This document shows positions 34,625 to 42,867 of a DNA stretch of 50,494 bases, piece after piece. A program made the position numbers and the translations under genes. The notes beneath the pieces are model-generated. The model was not told the DNA's origin, did no database searches, and saw only the letters and a list, made by a program, of their open reading frames with translations. This stretch comes from Planctomycetaceae bacterium. GTDB taxonomy: Bacteria; Planctomycetota; Planctomycetia; Pirellulales; Lacipirellulaceae. Position 1 is the stretch's first letter, and the number at the start of each line of letters is the position of its first letter. The DNA lies in the NCBI GenBank assembly GCA_003233055.1, contig QIKP01000063.1, positions 1 through 50,494 of the forward strand. The letters are read 5' to 3'.

Positions 34625-37600
34625 CTATGTTAGCCGATCGTTGGCTAACTCTGCGAGCGCCTTGAGATCGATCTTCCCGGAACCGAGCACGGGGATCTGA
34701 TCGACCTCTAAGAAACTGTCGATCGAGGGGATCCACAAATTGGGAAGGCCTGCGGTTCGTAGCCCTTCGCAAATGCTGTCGGGCGACTGGTCGAGTGAAC
34801 GGTGGACCACGGCGAGGCGCTCGCCCTTTCGCGGGTCGGGCACTGCCGTCACGACGACCCGGGGCGACTCGTCGTCGTCCGCGATGCCCAAGAACTTCTC
34901 GATCGCCTCCTCGACTCCAATGTGGGGTACCATTTCGCCACCGATTTTCGAGAAGCGGCTCTGGCGTCCGGTGATTTGGATGAAACCGTCGGCGTCGATG
35001 CGGGCAATGTCGCCCGTGACGTACCAACCGTCGCGAAGCACCTGGGCCGTTTTCTCCGGCATGTGGAGGTAGCCTTTCATCACGTTGGGGCCGGTCGTCA
35101 GGAGCATTCCGCTTTCGCCAACCGGCAGTTCTTCGCCAGTCTCCGGATGGACGATTTTGGCCGCAACCCCCGGCACCGGGCGGCCGACGGTTCCAAGCTT
35201 TGCGTCGATTTCCTCGTGATCGGATCGGCTAAGGGGAACGTTCACGCTCACCAGGGGCGAAAGTTCGGTCGCTCCGTAACCTTCGACAGGACGGAGGCCA
35301 AATTTATTCTCAAAGGCATCGCCTAGCGAATCGGGGAGTTTTTCCGCTCCCACCACAACCACATCCAGCGTCGCAAATTGCTCCGGTGTGCATCGTTTGA
35401 CGAACGAACGCAGGAAGGTCGGTGTCGAAAGCAAGATGGTCGCGCCAAACTGCTGGGCCAACTTGCCGATCTGCTTGGCATCGAGCGGGCTAAAGTGGTA
35501 GGCGGCGTGAATGTCGAGCGCTAGAGGGGCCCAAAGCGTCACGGTAAATCCGAAAGAATGAAAAAAGGGCAAGATCCCTAGAATGATGTCGTCGGACCGA
35601 AGCTGGATGACTTGGTCGATCGCGTCGACATTCGAGGCAACATTGCGATAGGTCAGCATCACTCCCTTCGGCGTCCCTGTGGATCCCGACGTAAAAATCA
35701 CGGTCAGGACATCGTCCGCTTTGACCTGGTGCAGCCCGTAAAGGAGGTCGAGGATCGGCGTCGGTGTAAGGTAACCATTGAGCGCGCCTTGCACTTTGTC
35801 GCCCAAGGTTATTTTCTCGCGCAGGTCTTCCAGGTAGATCACCTCGGCGTCGAGCTTCATGCCGAGTTTGTCCATAACTTTTCGACTGGTGAGTACATGG
35901 CGAATCCCCGCTTGCTTGATGCAGGCATTCATCACCTCTTCGGTCGCGGAGTAGTTGAGATTCACCGCGACGCGACGAGCCAACGTCACCGCCGCGTTGG
36001 TCAGCGTCCCGCCATTCGAAGGAGGCAGCAAGATACCGACGTACCGTTCCTCGGGCGCCAGGACTTCCCGCAGGAGAAGCCGGCGTAGCAAGAGGCTCCG
36101 CATGAGGATCTGGCCACCGGTGAGTCTTTGACCGGTCGAATCCGCGATTTTCCATCGGAACCTCGCCTTGCGGCAAGTGCGCAACATCGTTCGGGCCAGA
36201 TTGGTGCTTCGTTCGTATCGGCTCACGGCGGCTTCGGCCCCTAGTTGTTGAACAGCTTCGCGCACTTGTCGCACGCTGTTGGGATGGTTAATGGGAGGGC
36301 CAAACCAAAACGAGACACGGTGGGGCCACTGCGAGGGCCACCGCCCAAAAAGCCGACCGCCCCGGTAGCTAAACATACTGCCCCAGAGTTCATCGAGAAA
36401 GACCGGAATGACAGGGACATCAATCCCTCGGACGAGCGACAGCACCCCGCGCGTGAACGACTGCAACTGCCCCGAACGAGTCACCCGCCCCTCGGCGAAG
36501 AGGCAGACTAGCTCCCCTTTGCGGAGTGACTCCCGGGCCGACTGGATGGCGCGTCGGGCGGCGTTGGGAGAACTCGGCACGGTGATCACTCCCATCAATT
36601 TCGCGACCCAGCGTTTCCAAGAGGCATTGAGGAGATCGTCCTTAATCATCAGGCGAATCGGCCTCGACGAACTGGAGATCAGCAAAATGCCATCGATCCA
36701 AGTGACGTGGTTGGCGACCAACAGCGCGCCCCCCTCGGACGGTAAGTTGTCTCGGTTTTTTAGGTCAATGCGGTAGACGGTATGGGCCAATGTCCAGGCG
36801 ATGAACTTGGTCGTCGTCTGCGGGATCAAATAAACGATGTAGACGACCACCGGAAGGGTAAGCAAGCTGCAAAAGAGAAATATTTGCCGGGCGTTGAAGA
36901 GTGGCTCGTTCGTGAAGATCGTAGTCCGGAGTGCTAGGTAGCCAATCGTGACGGCCAACATGCCGGCAAACATTAGAAAATTCGACGCCGCGAGGATGGC
37001 ACCACGGACTTCCGGGCGGCTGCGGTGCTGCAAGTAGGCGGTGAGCGGCACCACGAACAGACCCGAGCTAAATCCGAGCATCGCTAGGTAGAAGCAGGCG
37101 ATGGCATAGCTGCCGGTCATGTGCGACTCAATTCCTTCCCCAATAATCAGGTTTCCCTTCACGGTGAAGAGGAGAAAGGTGAAGAGAACCAATCCGCCGG
37201 CGGCCAGCGGCAAGATGCCTAGCTCGACATGCTCGTTCGACCACATCCCGGCGAGCAAACTGCCGAGTGCCATGCCGAGGACCAAAGCGACAAGCCCCGG
37301 CACCACCTGGACTTGGTCACTGCCTCCCTGTTCATAGACAAACTGATCGATGTTGAGCTGCGAGAGCGTGCCGAGCGACCAGAAAAACATGCTACCGAGC
37401 GCCACAAGAAGCAGCGGTCGATCGGATGCCAAGATGCGAACATCGCCCATCGTTCGCTTGGCGAAATCCCATGGGAAAGGCATCAGAGGCTGGGCGGGGC
37501 GAAGGAAAGCGATCCACAAGCTGGTGAGCCAACCGGCTACGGCGATTCCGACGAGCACGGCAAATTCGATCCACCAGTCACGAGCGCCGAACGTCCCTCG

Positions 37601-38173
37601 CACATGCTCGGTCGCCAGCCACCCACCAATCGCCGTGCCGAAGACGATCGCCACGACCGTGATGAAGCCGATCAATCCGTTGGCGGCCGAGATCACTCGC
37701 TGGTGGAGCATCTCGGGGATGCTGCCCAGCTTGGCGGGGCCGAAGAGCGCGCTCTGGGCACCCATCAGCGCCACCACCGTAAAGAGCATCCAGGGCAAAC
37801 CCCAATAAACCGCCAACACCGTGAGTATCATGATCACGATCTCGGCAGCCTTGCACCAGATGATGACATTGCGCTTGCTAAATCGGTCAGCCAAGTAGCC
37901 GGCCGGTGCCGCGAGGAGCAGGTAGGGCAAAATAAAACAGACCGATCCGCCGACCAGCACGCGACTGACATTCGCCTCGGTGACATACTCTTTGCCAATC
38001 CCGATGACGAGCCAGCGGACAATGCTGTCGTTGGTCGCCCCTAGAAATTGGGTAAAGAGCAGCCCGAAGAACGTCGTCGAGAGAAGTCCTGCCTGAGGCG
38101 CAGCATCGGGCGAGGCAGGCGCGTTGCCTACCGGCGGGGTTTTCGGCGGCTGGTCCTCTTCGGGCGGGGGCAT
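34625..38173 (-). CDS. aas: LplT-Aas type fusion: MFS transporter, PlsC acyltransferase and acyl-ACP synthetase
   Basis: An 1182-residue inner-membrane protein that should take up or flip lysophospholipid and re-acylate it with a fatty acid activated in the same chain. The N-terminal third is an MFS module of about 12 helices (LLFTQFLGATNDSIVRWLV; GYLADRFSKRNVIIW), corresponding to LplT. The PlsC domain has NHVTWIDG (HX4D, near 487) and FAEGRVTRSG. The AMP-binding ligase shows TSGSTGTPKGVMLTYRN (near 827), GYGATELSP, TGDIARIDADGFIQITGR and the catalytic lysine in GSGKIDLK (near 1164). In E. coli LplT and Aas are separate proteins. The ATG at 38173 is preferred; its ribosome site is weak. Confidence 0.92.
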   Translation of the reverse strand: MPPPEEDQPPKTPPVGNAPASPDAAPQAGLLSTTFFGLLFTQFLGATNDSIVRWLVIGIGKEYVTEANVSRVLVGGSVCFILPYLLLAAPAGYLADRFSKRNVIIWCKAAEIVIMILTVLAVYWGLPWMLFTVVALMGAQSALFGPAKLGSIPEMLHQRVISAANGLIGFITVVAIVFGTAIGGWLATEHVRGTFGARDWWIEFAVLVGIAVAGWLTSLWIAFLRPAQPLMPFPWDFAKRTMGDVRILASDRPLLLVALGSMFFWSLGTLSQLNIDQFVYEQGGSDQVQVVPGLVALVLGMALGSLLAGMWSNEHVELGILPLAAGGLVLFTFLLFTVKGNLIIGEGIESHMTGSYAIACFYLAMLGFSSGLFVVPLTAYLQHRSRPEVRGAILAASNFLMFAGMLAVTIGYLALRTTIFTNEPLFNARQIFLFCSLLTLPVVVYIVYLIPQTTTKFIAWTLAHTVYRIDLKNRDNLPSEGGALLVANHVTWIDGILLISSSSRPIRLMIKDDLLNASWKRWVAKLMGVITVPSSPNAARRAIQSARESLRKGELVCLFAEGRVTRSGQLQSFTRGVLSLVRGIDVPVIPVFLDELWGSMFSYRGGRLFGRWPSQWPHRVSFWFGPPINHPNSVRQVREAVQQLGAEAAVSRYERSTNLARTMLRTCRKARFRWKIADSTGQRLTGGQILMRSLLLRRLLLREVLAPEERYVGILLPPSNGGTLTNAAVTLARRVAVNLNYSATEEVMNACIKQAGIRHVLTSRKVMDKLGMKLDAEVIYLEDLREKITLGDKVQGALNGYLTPTPILDLLYGLHQVKADDVLTVIFTSGSTGTPKGVMLTYRNVASNVDAIDQVIQLRSDDIILGILPFFHSFGFTVTLWAPLALDIHAAYHFSPLDAKQIGKLAQQFGATILLSTPTFLRSFVKRCTPEQFATLDVVVVGAEKLPDSLGDAFENKFGLRPVEGYGATELSPLVSVNVPLSRSDHEEIDAKLGTVGRPVPGVAAKIVHPETGEELPVGESGMLLTTGPNVMKGYLHMPEKTAQVLRDGWYVTGDIARIDADGFIQITGRQSRFSKIGGEMVPHIGVEEAIEKFLGIADDDESPRVVVTAVPDPRKGERLAVVHRSLDQSPDSICEGLRTAGLPNLWIPSIDSFLEVDQIPVLGSGKIDLKALAELANDRLT

Positions 38174-38384
38174 GAAGTCGTTACTGTAGCGGAAAGCGCT
38201 GCGGACTGCGTCGTTGGCTTTTTCCAAGAGGGCTTGAGCCACCAACAAGGTAGCCCGACTGCCATGCGGCCTGGTCCAACCGATGATTCTCCACCAGAAA
38301 GGTCGTCCTCTCCTTCCCTCGGGCAATCTATACTAGAATGCGGAGAGTTCTCAGGGAACCGCTATCTCCTTCGGAGGCAAAATC

Positions 38385-38693
38385 GTGGGCCGGCTTTATA
38401 CTTTTCTCCTCGGCGTCGTCGTCGGCTTCGGCCTCTACCATGCGGCGCTCCATTTCCACGTCGTCTACGCGGCAGACGGGCTCCATCTCATTGCGAAACA
38501 GCCTCCACGGCTAGCCGAGATGTACGTCGATGTCCGCCAATTTGGTTGGGCCGACTGGCAAAAGCGCCCGGCGCTCCTCCTCGCCATTCAGAAATCGGGG
38601 AAACCCCATATCCTGGGCGACGCTGCCCGCAACGCCGCCGAGGGAGTGATCCAGCGCGGCCTCGAAAAATTACGGCCCGACGCGCAGCGATGA
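38385..38693 (+). CDS. Small membrane-anchored unknown protein
   Basis: A 102-residue protein that starts at a GTG (38385) with GGAGG 7 nt upstream. An N-terminal transmembrane helix (LYTFLLGVVVGFGLYHAALHF) is followed by a compact charged domain (YVDVRQFGWADWQKRPALLLAI). The codon pattern and good ribosome site make it a convincing gene. It is divergent from the acyltransferase fusion gene. No family name is known to me. Confidence 0.8.
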   Translation: MGRLYTFLLGVVVGFGLYHAALHFHVVYAADGLHLIAKQPPRLAEMYVDVRQFGWADWQKRPALLLAIQKSGKPHILGDAARNAAEGVIQRGLEKLRPDAQR

Positions 38694-38714
38694 GTCCTCT
38701 GGTTGCTCCCCCCT

Positions 38715-38736
38715 TAGCCCTGGCCAAGCTTGGTCG
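38715..38736 (+). repeat. TAGCCCTG..AAGCTTGGTCG repeat copy
   Basis: TAGCCCTGGCCAAGCTTGG followed by TCG matches the module at 449-470 at most positions and shares the CCAAGCTTGGTCG core with 25964-25976. It lies just past the stop of a small gene. Confidence 0.6.
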
Positions 38737-38953
38737 GGGCGCAGGAGGCCAATCGCTGGGGTTGCCAACCGCCACACCCTCCTAACCGACCCAGGCCCAC
38801 CTCCCCGCATTTTGCGTAGCAGACGATTCTTCCGACCCTTCGATCCTCTTCTCATCTTGCGGGGCCTTCCGGTTCGATGACACCCAGCAAGGGCCCCCTT
38901 TTCCGTCTCTCCTTCGTGGCGGAAATCGGAGCTTTGAAAGGAGCAATAGGGAC

Positions 38954-39253
38954 ATGGACTTCAATCGTAATCAGTTCTTTTTTTTGGGCATGTTCATCCT
39001 GCTCATTGGCATCCAAGTGAGGGTGGTCGAGGCCTACGTCTTGACACCCGACGCCACGAGGATGCTTGCGGAACGTTCCGGCAATGTCCAACTCGCGTCT
39101 GCCTCCAACTCGCCGGCCCAGGCCTTCGCAGCAGCTCCCGTGAACTTGGGGTACCGCAAGACGGTTCGCCCGCCGGAGTGGCTAGGGTGGTGCCTGCTGT
39201 CGATCGGCGCGGTGCTTATCTTGCATAGCCTAGCCATGCCTCGACCCTCTTGA
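38954..39253 (+). CDS. Small two-helix membrane protein
   Basis: A 99-residue protein with AAAGGAG about 10 nt upstream of the ATG. One helix is at the N-terminus (FFFLGMFILLIGIQVRVVEAYVL) and one near the C-terminus (WLGWCLLSIGAVLILHSLAM), joined by an Ala/Ser-rich loop. It is probably a hairpin in the inner membrane with the loop outside. No family recognised; function unknown. Confidence 0.78.
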   Translation: MDFNRNQFFFLGMFILLIGIQVRVVEAYVLTPDATRMLAERSGNVQLASASNSPAQAFAAAPVNLGYRKTVRPPEWLGWCLLSIGAVLILHSLAMPRPS

Positions 39254-39461
39254 CGACGCTCCTGGTTGACGACGCTCCCGACCGATTCTCCAGCCATCGG
39301 CCAACTCCTCTGCCGAGACCTCTTTCCGATTGCCTTGCAGGCCCGCATCGGTCGGGCTATCATTGCAGGTAGGTGCCCCTAGTGGCCTCCGACCGCGTGC
39401 TCCTGTTTTTTTCGTCCCCCCCACTGCGGACTCTCCAACGCTCCCTTTTCAACAAAGGCGC

Positions 39462-39821
39462 ATGTCGATGCCTGCTCCCAAACGAATCCAACTAAACGAC
39501 TCGGGCGATGTGACGGTCGTCACTTTTAGCGACTCGAAGATCATTGACGAAGATGAAATCCAAGAACTGGGGCAAGAGCTGTATGACTTGGTCGAACGGG
39601 ACGGCCATCGGAAGTTTGTCCTCAATTTCTCACAAGTGGAGTTCCTTTCGAGCGCGGCGTTGGGCAAGCTCATTAGTTTCGAGAAAAAAGTGAGCACGCA
39701 TGATGGCGAGCTCATCCTCACCAACATCCGCCCCGAAATTTACGAAGTCTTCGCGATTACCAAGTTGACCAAGCTCTTCCAGATCAAGGATGACGAGGCG
39801 GATGCGCTGGCGGTGCTGTAA
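39462..39821 (+). CDS. STAS-domain anti-sigma factor antagonist
   Basis: A 119-residue SpoIIAA/RsbV-like protein. In partner switching, the unphosphorylated form binds the anti-sigma kinase and frees the sigma factor. The fold is visible as DVTVVTFSDSKIIDEDEIQE, the helix ELGQELYDLVERDG, and FVLNFSQVEFLSSAALGKLI; the serine pair in FLSSAALG is where the phosphorylated serine sits in the family. The ATG at 39462 was chosen, with another at 39468. The anti-sigma-type ATPase gene follows 60 nt later, so the pair is probably one unit. Confidence 0.92.
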   Translation: MSMPAPKRIQLNDSGDVTVVTFSDSKIIDEDEIQELGQELYDLVERDGHRKFVLNFSQVEFLSSAALGKLISFEKKVSTHDGELILTNIRPEIYEVFAITKLTKLFQIKDDEADALAVL

Positions 39822-39881
39822 AATCCAGGTCTATCCACCCTTTCCTTCGGTCTCCTGAGCAACAGTGACGAGGCGCGAGCC

Positions 39882-40334
39882 ATGGCCCAGCACAACTGGA
39901 GTTCGGAGGTGAAGCGGGGGATCGCCAGTCGGTGTGGGGCACACCTCGAGGTGATGGACGAAATACTCGTCCAACTCAAGGCGTTAGGCTGGAGCGATCA
40001 GGAGCTTTTCGGTGTGCAGATGGCCCTGGAAGAATCGCTGACCAACGCCATCCGCCATGGAAACGGGAAAGACGAGTCGAAGCAAGTCTCCCTGGAGTGG
40101 AAACTCAGCTCGGAGCGTTTCTGGCTTCGTGTCCAGGACGAAGGAGCTGGATTCTTGCCAGCCCAGGTCCCCGATTGCACGGACCAAGAAAACCTCACCG
40201 CCTGCGGGGGCCGGGGCCTCTTGCTCATTTGTGCCTACATGACCCATGTCGAGTACAATGACGCCGGCAACTGCATCACCATGGAGAAGATCCGAGGCGA
40301 AGAGGAAAATGCCCTGATCGACGTTTCGTCCTGA
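39882..40334 (+). CDS. RsbW/SpoIIAB-like anti-sigma factor kinase (HATPase)
   Basis: A 150-residue GHKL-type ATPase that would bind a sigma factor or phosphorylate the STAS partner. The N-box is ALEESLTNAIRHGN with N55. The G1 box is DEGAGF, and the G2 box GGRGLLLI forms the ATP lid. The preceding helix HLEVMDEILVQLKALG is the dimer and partner-binding region. The STAS gene just upstream completes two of three partners; neither a sigma factor nor a PP2C phosphatase is encoded here. Confidence 0.92.
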   Translation: MAQHNWSSEVKRGIASRCGAHLEVMDEILVQLKALGWSDQELFGVQMALEESLTNAIRHGNGKDESKQVSLEWKLSSERFWLRVQDEGAGFLPAQVPDCTDQENLTACGGRGLLLICAYMTHVEYNDAGNCITMEKIRGEEENALIDVSS

Positions 40335-40482
40335 GCCGTCGCGAACCCCTTTCCCCCTCTGCGGCTCCTGTTCTTTCGCCACCCGGCGGGACGGGTCCCC
40401 CTAGTGGTATTGAAAACCGCCTCCCCGCTGGCTATATTCGACCTCCTAACCTGGTATCGGTTCACCCAAGATACCCTCCCAT

Positions 40483-40555
40483 TCCCCTGTAGCTCAGTTG
40501 GTAGAGCAGGCGGCTGTTAACCGCCTTGTCGCAAGTTCGAGTCTTGCCGGGGGAG
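40483..40555 (+). tRNA. tRNA-Asn (GTT)
   Basis: A 73-nt cloverleaf. Acceptor TCCCCTG (40483-40489) pairs with CGGGGGA (40548-40554), followed by discriminator G; D-arm GCTCAGTTGGTAGAGC; anticodon arm GGCGG-CTGTTAA-CCGCC with anticodon GTT at 40516-40518; T-arm GCAAG-TTCGAGT-CTTGC. The CCA end is not encoded. An intrinsic terminator follows. Confidence 0.97.
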
Positions 40556-40568
40556 CTTTTTGAGTCGG

Positions 40569-40595
40569 ACCCGTCTTGATGGCGGGTTTCTTTCT
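40569..40595 (+). terminator. Intrinsic terminator after tRNA-Asn
   Basis: A 7-bp stem, ACCCGTC (40569-40575) with GGCGGGT (40581-40587) including one G-T pair, around the loop TTGAT. It is followed by TTCTTTCT. It begins 14 nt after the tRNA end, as expected for a single tRNA gene. Confidence 0.75.
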
Positions 40596-40723
40596 GCGCG
40601 ATACCCTCGGGCGAAGTAGCGCAAAGGCGCAGAGACGCGGCTGGCGATGCCGCTTCAGCGGCAGGGGCAGCCCCGACGAAGCGCAGCTCGTCGGCAGGGG
40701 ATTACACGCATTCCCTTGCGAGG

Positions 40724-40775
40724 GTTACCGGAACCGCTCGCGCTCGTCGGTTACCGGAACCGCTCGCGCTCGTCG
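40724..40775. repeat. Perfect 26-nt tandem duplication at a gene end
   Basis: The 26 bases at 40724-40749 are repeated without mismatch at 40750-40775. The second copy carries the stop codon and last residues (ERERFR) of the bitopic protein gene on the minus strand; the first lies just beyond the stop. Confidence 0.9.
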
Positions 40776-41200
40776 ACTGCCCCGACATGCTCCACGCGTC
40801 TGACAGGCTCCACGCGATAGCCGGGGCTCCCTTTCGCAGCCGGATCCTGCCACCCCTTGAGCGCCGAGTTGTCCCACAGCACGGCAGGCGAATTGGCCGA
40901 ACCGCGGGTCACCGGCAGGGGGTAGCTCTCCATTGGCGCATCGCCTTGCAGGGTTTTGGGACGCAGCTTGTGAAGCTCGCCGTCGGACGGAGAGAGGGAC
41001 GGGCTCGGCACCCCTATCAACTCGCCCGGCTTCGAGACCTCGACCTGCGGCGCGTCGGCCGCGCCCGTGAGCGTCCGAATCGCCACGTAACCCGCCGCGA
41101 GCAAAACGGCGGTCATCATCCACAAGGCGTTGCCGTTGTCCTGGATGTGAAACCCGCGCCCCGGCGGTGTGGTTTCAGTTTGGGCGATCGTAGAATTCAT
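40751..41200 (-). CDS. Bitopic membrane protein downstream of rsmH (ftsL position)
   Basis: A 149-residue protein with a short cytoplasmic N-terminus (MNSTIAQTETTPPGRGF), one transmembrane helix (ALWMMTAVLLAAGYVAIRTL) and a soluble outer part. It follows rsmH, with 103 nt between them, where many bacteria carry ftsL, and it has the topology and approximate size of FtsL. However, I see no leucine-zipper-like coiled coil; the outer part is Pro/Ser-rich and disordered. No ftsI or mur genes follow. It may be a diverged divisome protein or unrelated. The ATG at 41200 was chosen over upstream starts that run into rsmH. Confidence 0.7.
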   Translation of the reverse strand: MNSTIAQTETTPPGRGFHIQDNGNALWMMTAVLLAAGYVAIRTLTGAADAPQVEVSKPGELIGVPSPSLSPSDGELHKLRPKTLQGDAPMESYPLPVTRGSANSPAVLWDNSALKGWQDPAAKGSPGYRVEPVRRVEHVGAVDERERFR

Positions 41201-41303
41201 GGCGGTCGTTCGCAGGATAGGAAAGGCTTCGAGCCTGACGTGTTGTTGAGGGGAACGGACAAGGCGGCACAGCCCCTCCCCCCTTCTTCTTTCGGCACTT
41301 CGG

Positions 41304-42203
41304 CTACGCAGTCTCCGGCGGGAGTCGCTCCGCCACTCGCAATTTTGCACTCCGTGCCCGGGGGTTTGCCGCAGCCTCCCCCGCGATCGCTTGAACCGGT
41401 TTGCGGGTAATCCCTTGGATCGCAGGATTGTCGCGAAAAGCCTGCTTCACCAGTCGGTCTTCGAGCGAATGAAAGCTGATAATCGCCAAACGACCGCCGG
41501 TTGCTAGCAAATCAGGAAGGCGACCCAGAGCCGCCTTCAGGCCCTCTAGCTCGCCGTTTACAGCAATTCGCAACGCTTGAAAAGTCCGAGTTGCCCCGTC
41601 GATCCGCTGGCGACCTACGTTAGGCATGGCTCCCCGCACGATCCGTGCTAGCTCCGTAGCGGTGCGAATCGGCGATTCCCGCCGTCGCTCGACGATCCGC
41701 CGCGCAATCCGCCGGCTCAATCGCTCCTCGCCATACTGGTACAAAATTTCCGCCAAGTGATCGGCGCTCAGGCGTGCTAGCAGTTTCCATGCCGGCTCCC
41801 CTTGCGTCGGATCAAACCGCAAATCGAGCGGCCCGTCGGAATGAAAGCTAAACCCGCGATCACGGTCGGCCAACTGATCGCTCGACAACCCGAGGTCGAG
41901 CAAAATCCCCTGCACTCGCCCGACCTGGAGCTGGCCGAGTAACTCCGGGAGGTCCACGTAGCTCGCGTGTAGCGCGGTCACCTGGGGCAATTCGGCCAGA
42001 CTCGCCGCCGTCGCCTCCACCGCCGCTGGATCCCGATCGATGCCAATCACCTGCCCCGTCGCCCCGACCCGCTCCGCCAAGAGCCGAGCATGCCCACCTC
42101 CCCCGAGCGTGCCATCAACGACCGTATCGCCCGGCTGAGGCTGAAGAAGTTCCAAAACTTCCACAGGGAGCACGGGAACATGTTGCGTGTGAGAAGGATT
42201 CAT
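41304..42203 (-). CDS. rsmH: 16S rRNA (cytosine1402-N4)-methyltransferase
   Basis: A 299-residue SAM-dependent enzyme (also called MraW) that N4-methylates cytosine 1402 of 16S rRNA. It shows HVPVLPVEVLELLQP at the start, the SAM loop DGTLGGGGHARLL, IGIDRDPAAVEA, and the catalytic region ILLDLGLSSDQL with DGPLDLRFDP. RTFQALRIAVNGEL and AIISFHSLEDRLVK are also present. The ATG at 42203 (MNPSHTQHVPV) matches the family start. No mraZ lies upstream; a tRNA gene on the other strand is found instead, so the usual division cluster is broken up here. Confidence 0.97.
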   Translation of the reverse strand: MNPSHTQHVPVLPVEVLELLQPQPGDTVVDGTLGGGGHARLLAERVGATGQVIGIDRDPAAVEATAASLAELPQVTALHASYVDLPELLGQLQVGRVQGILLDLGLSSDQLADRDRGFSFHSDGPLDLRFDPTQGEPAWKLLARLSADHLAEILYQYGEERLSRRIARRIVERRRESPIRTATELARIVRGAMPNVGRQRIDGATRTFQALRIAVNGELEGLKAALGRLPDLLATGGRLAIISFHSLEDRLVKQAFRDNPAIQGITRKPVQAIAGEAAANPRARSAKLRVAERLPPETA

Positions 42204-42546
42204 CCTCCCTGTTGTACCCGAAATGACTCCCCGCATGCGGTGCGGTCCACTACTTTCGGACAGGGTCGGGTTCCCCGATACTCGCCTCCGAAGGAAGAAC
42301 CACGAATCGGGCGCAAGTAGTGAAGCTTCTGGCGGACCTTCCTGGCCCCGCGGCCCGTGGCGTGGCTAAAGAGCGGGGAAGTCGGGGGAAGGTTTCTTCG
42401 GCTTCGTTGGTCGAGTAGACTTATGCCATGGCACTGCGTCCGGTCGAATTGGGCTCCGGTCGAATCGGGTCCAGGTGGTGTTAGAATGGGTGTCCAACGC
42501 CCGGATGCAAACGAAAGAGAGCAGAAAACAGCTTGTTTTCCAGCCC
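42204..42546. other. Intergenic region between rsmH and tRNA-Arg
   Basis: About 340 nt that must carry the rsmH promoter and the start of the tRNA unit. It has one dispersed module (AACCACGAATCGGGCGC near 42298-42314) and no gene that I can support. A short imperfect GTCGAATTGG/GTCGAATCGG doublet lies near 42440-42470. Confidence 0.5.
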
Positions 42547-42619
42547 GCCCCCGTAGCTCAGGGGATAGAGCATCGGTTTCCTAAACCGGTTGTCGCAGGT
42601 TCGAATCCTGCCGGGGGCG
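42547..42619 (+). tRNA. tRNA-Arg (CCT)
   Basis: A 73-nt cloverleaf with acceptor GCCCCCG (42547-42553) pairing with CGGGGGC (42612-42618) and discriminator G. The D-arm is GCTCAGGGGATAGAGC. The anticodon arm TCGGT-TTCCTAA-ACCGG carries anticodon CCT, reading AGG arginine codons. The T-arm is GCAGG-TTCGAAT-CCTGC. CCA is not encoded. A T-run (CTTTTTTG) follows shortly after. Confidence 0.96.
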
Positions 42620-42867
42620 CTGCTTTTTTGCGGGTGGTCATTAGCCGGAAGGGGTCGCCGGAAGGGGAGGGCCGACGTTGTCCTTCCGCGATGTTGTCCT
42701 TCCGCGACGTCGCGTGGTCTTTTGGAACGTGCCCCAGGTCGGGCGGTAGGGCCTGCACCAGTTTCCGAGGGGGATCTTGGCCCATGGAACGTTTGGCGTG
42801 GCAGTTGCTCTATCGAACGGGAGCCTCTCGAACCTGCCCCCTCCTTTGCCGCCAAGGAATCCGACCG

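Noticed and set aside
42475..42867. N-terminal extension of the JmjC-like frame through tRNA-Arg
   Set aside because: The first 131 codons include the tRNA gene and unnatural composition; the natural start is the ATG at 42868.
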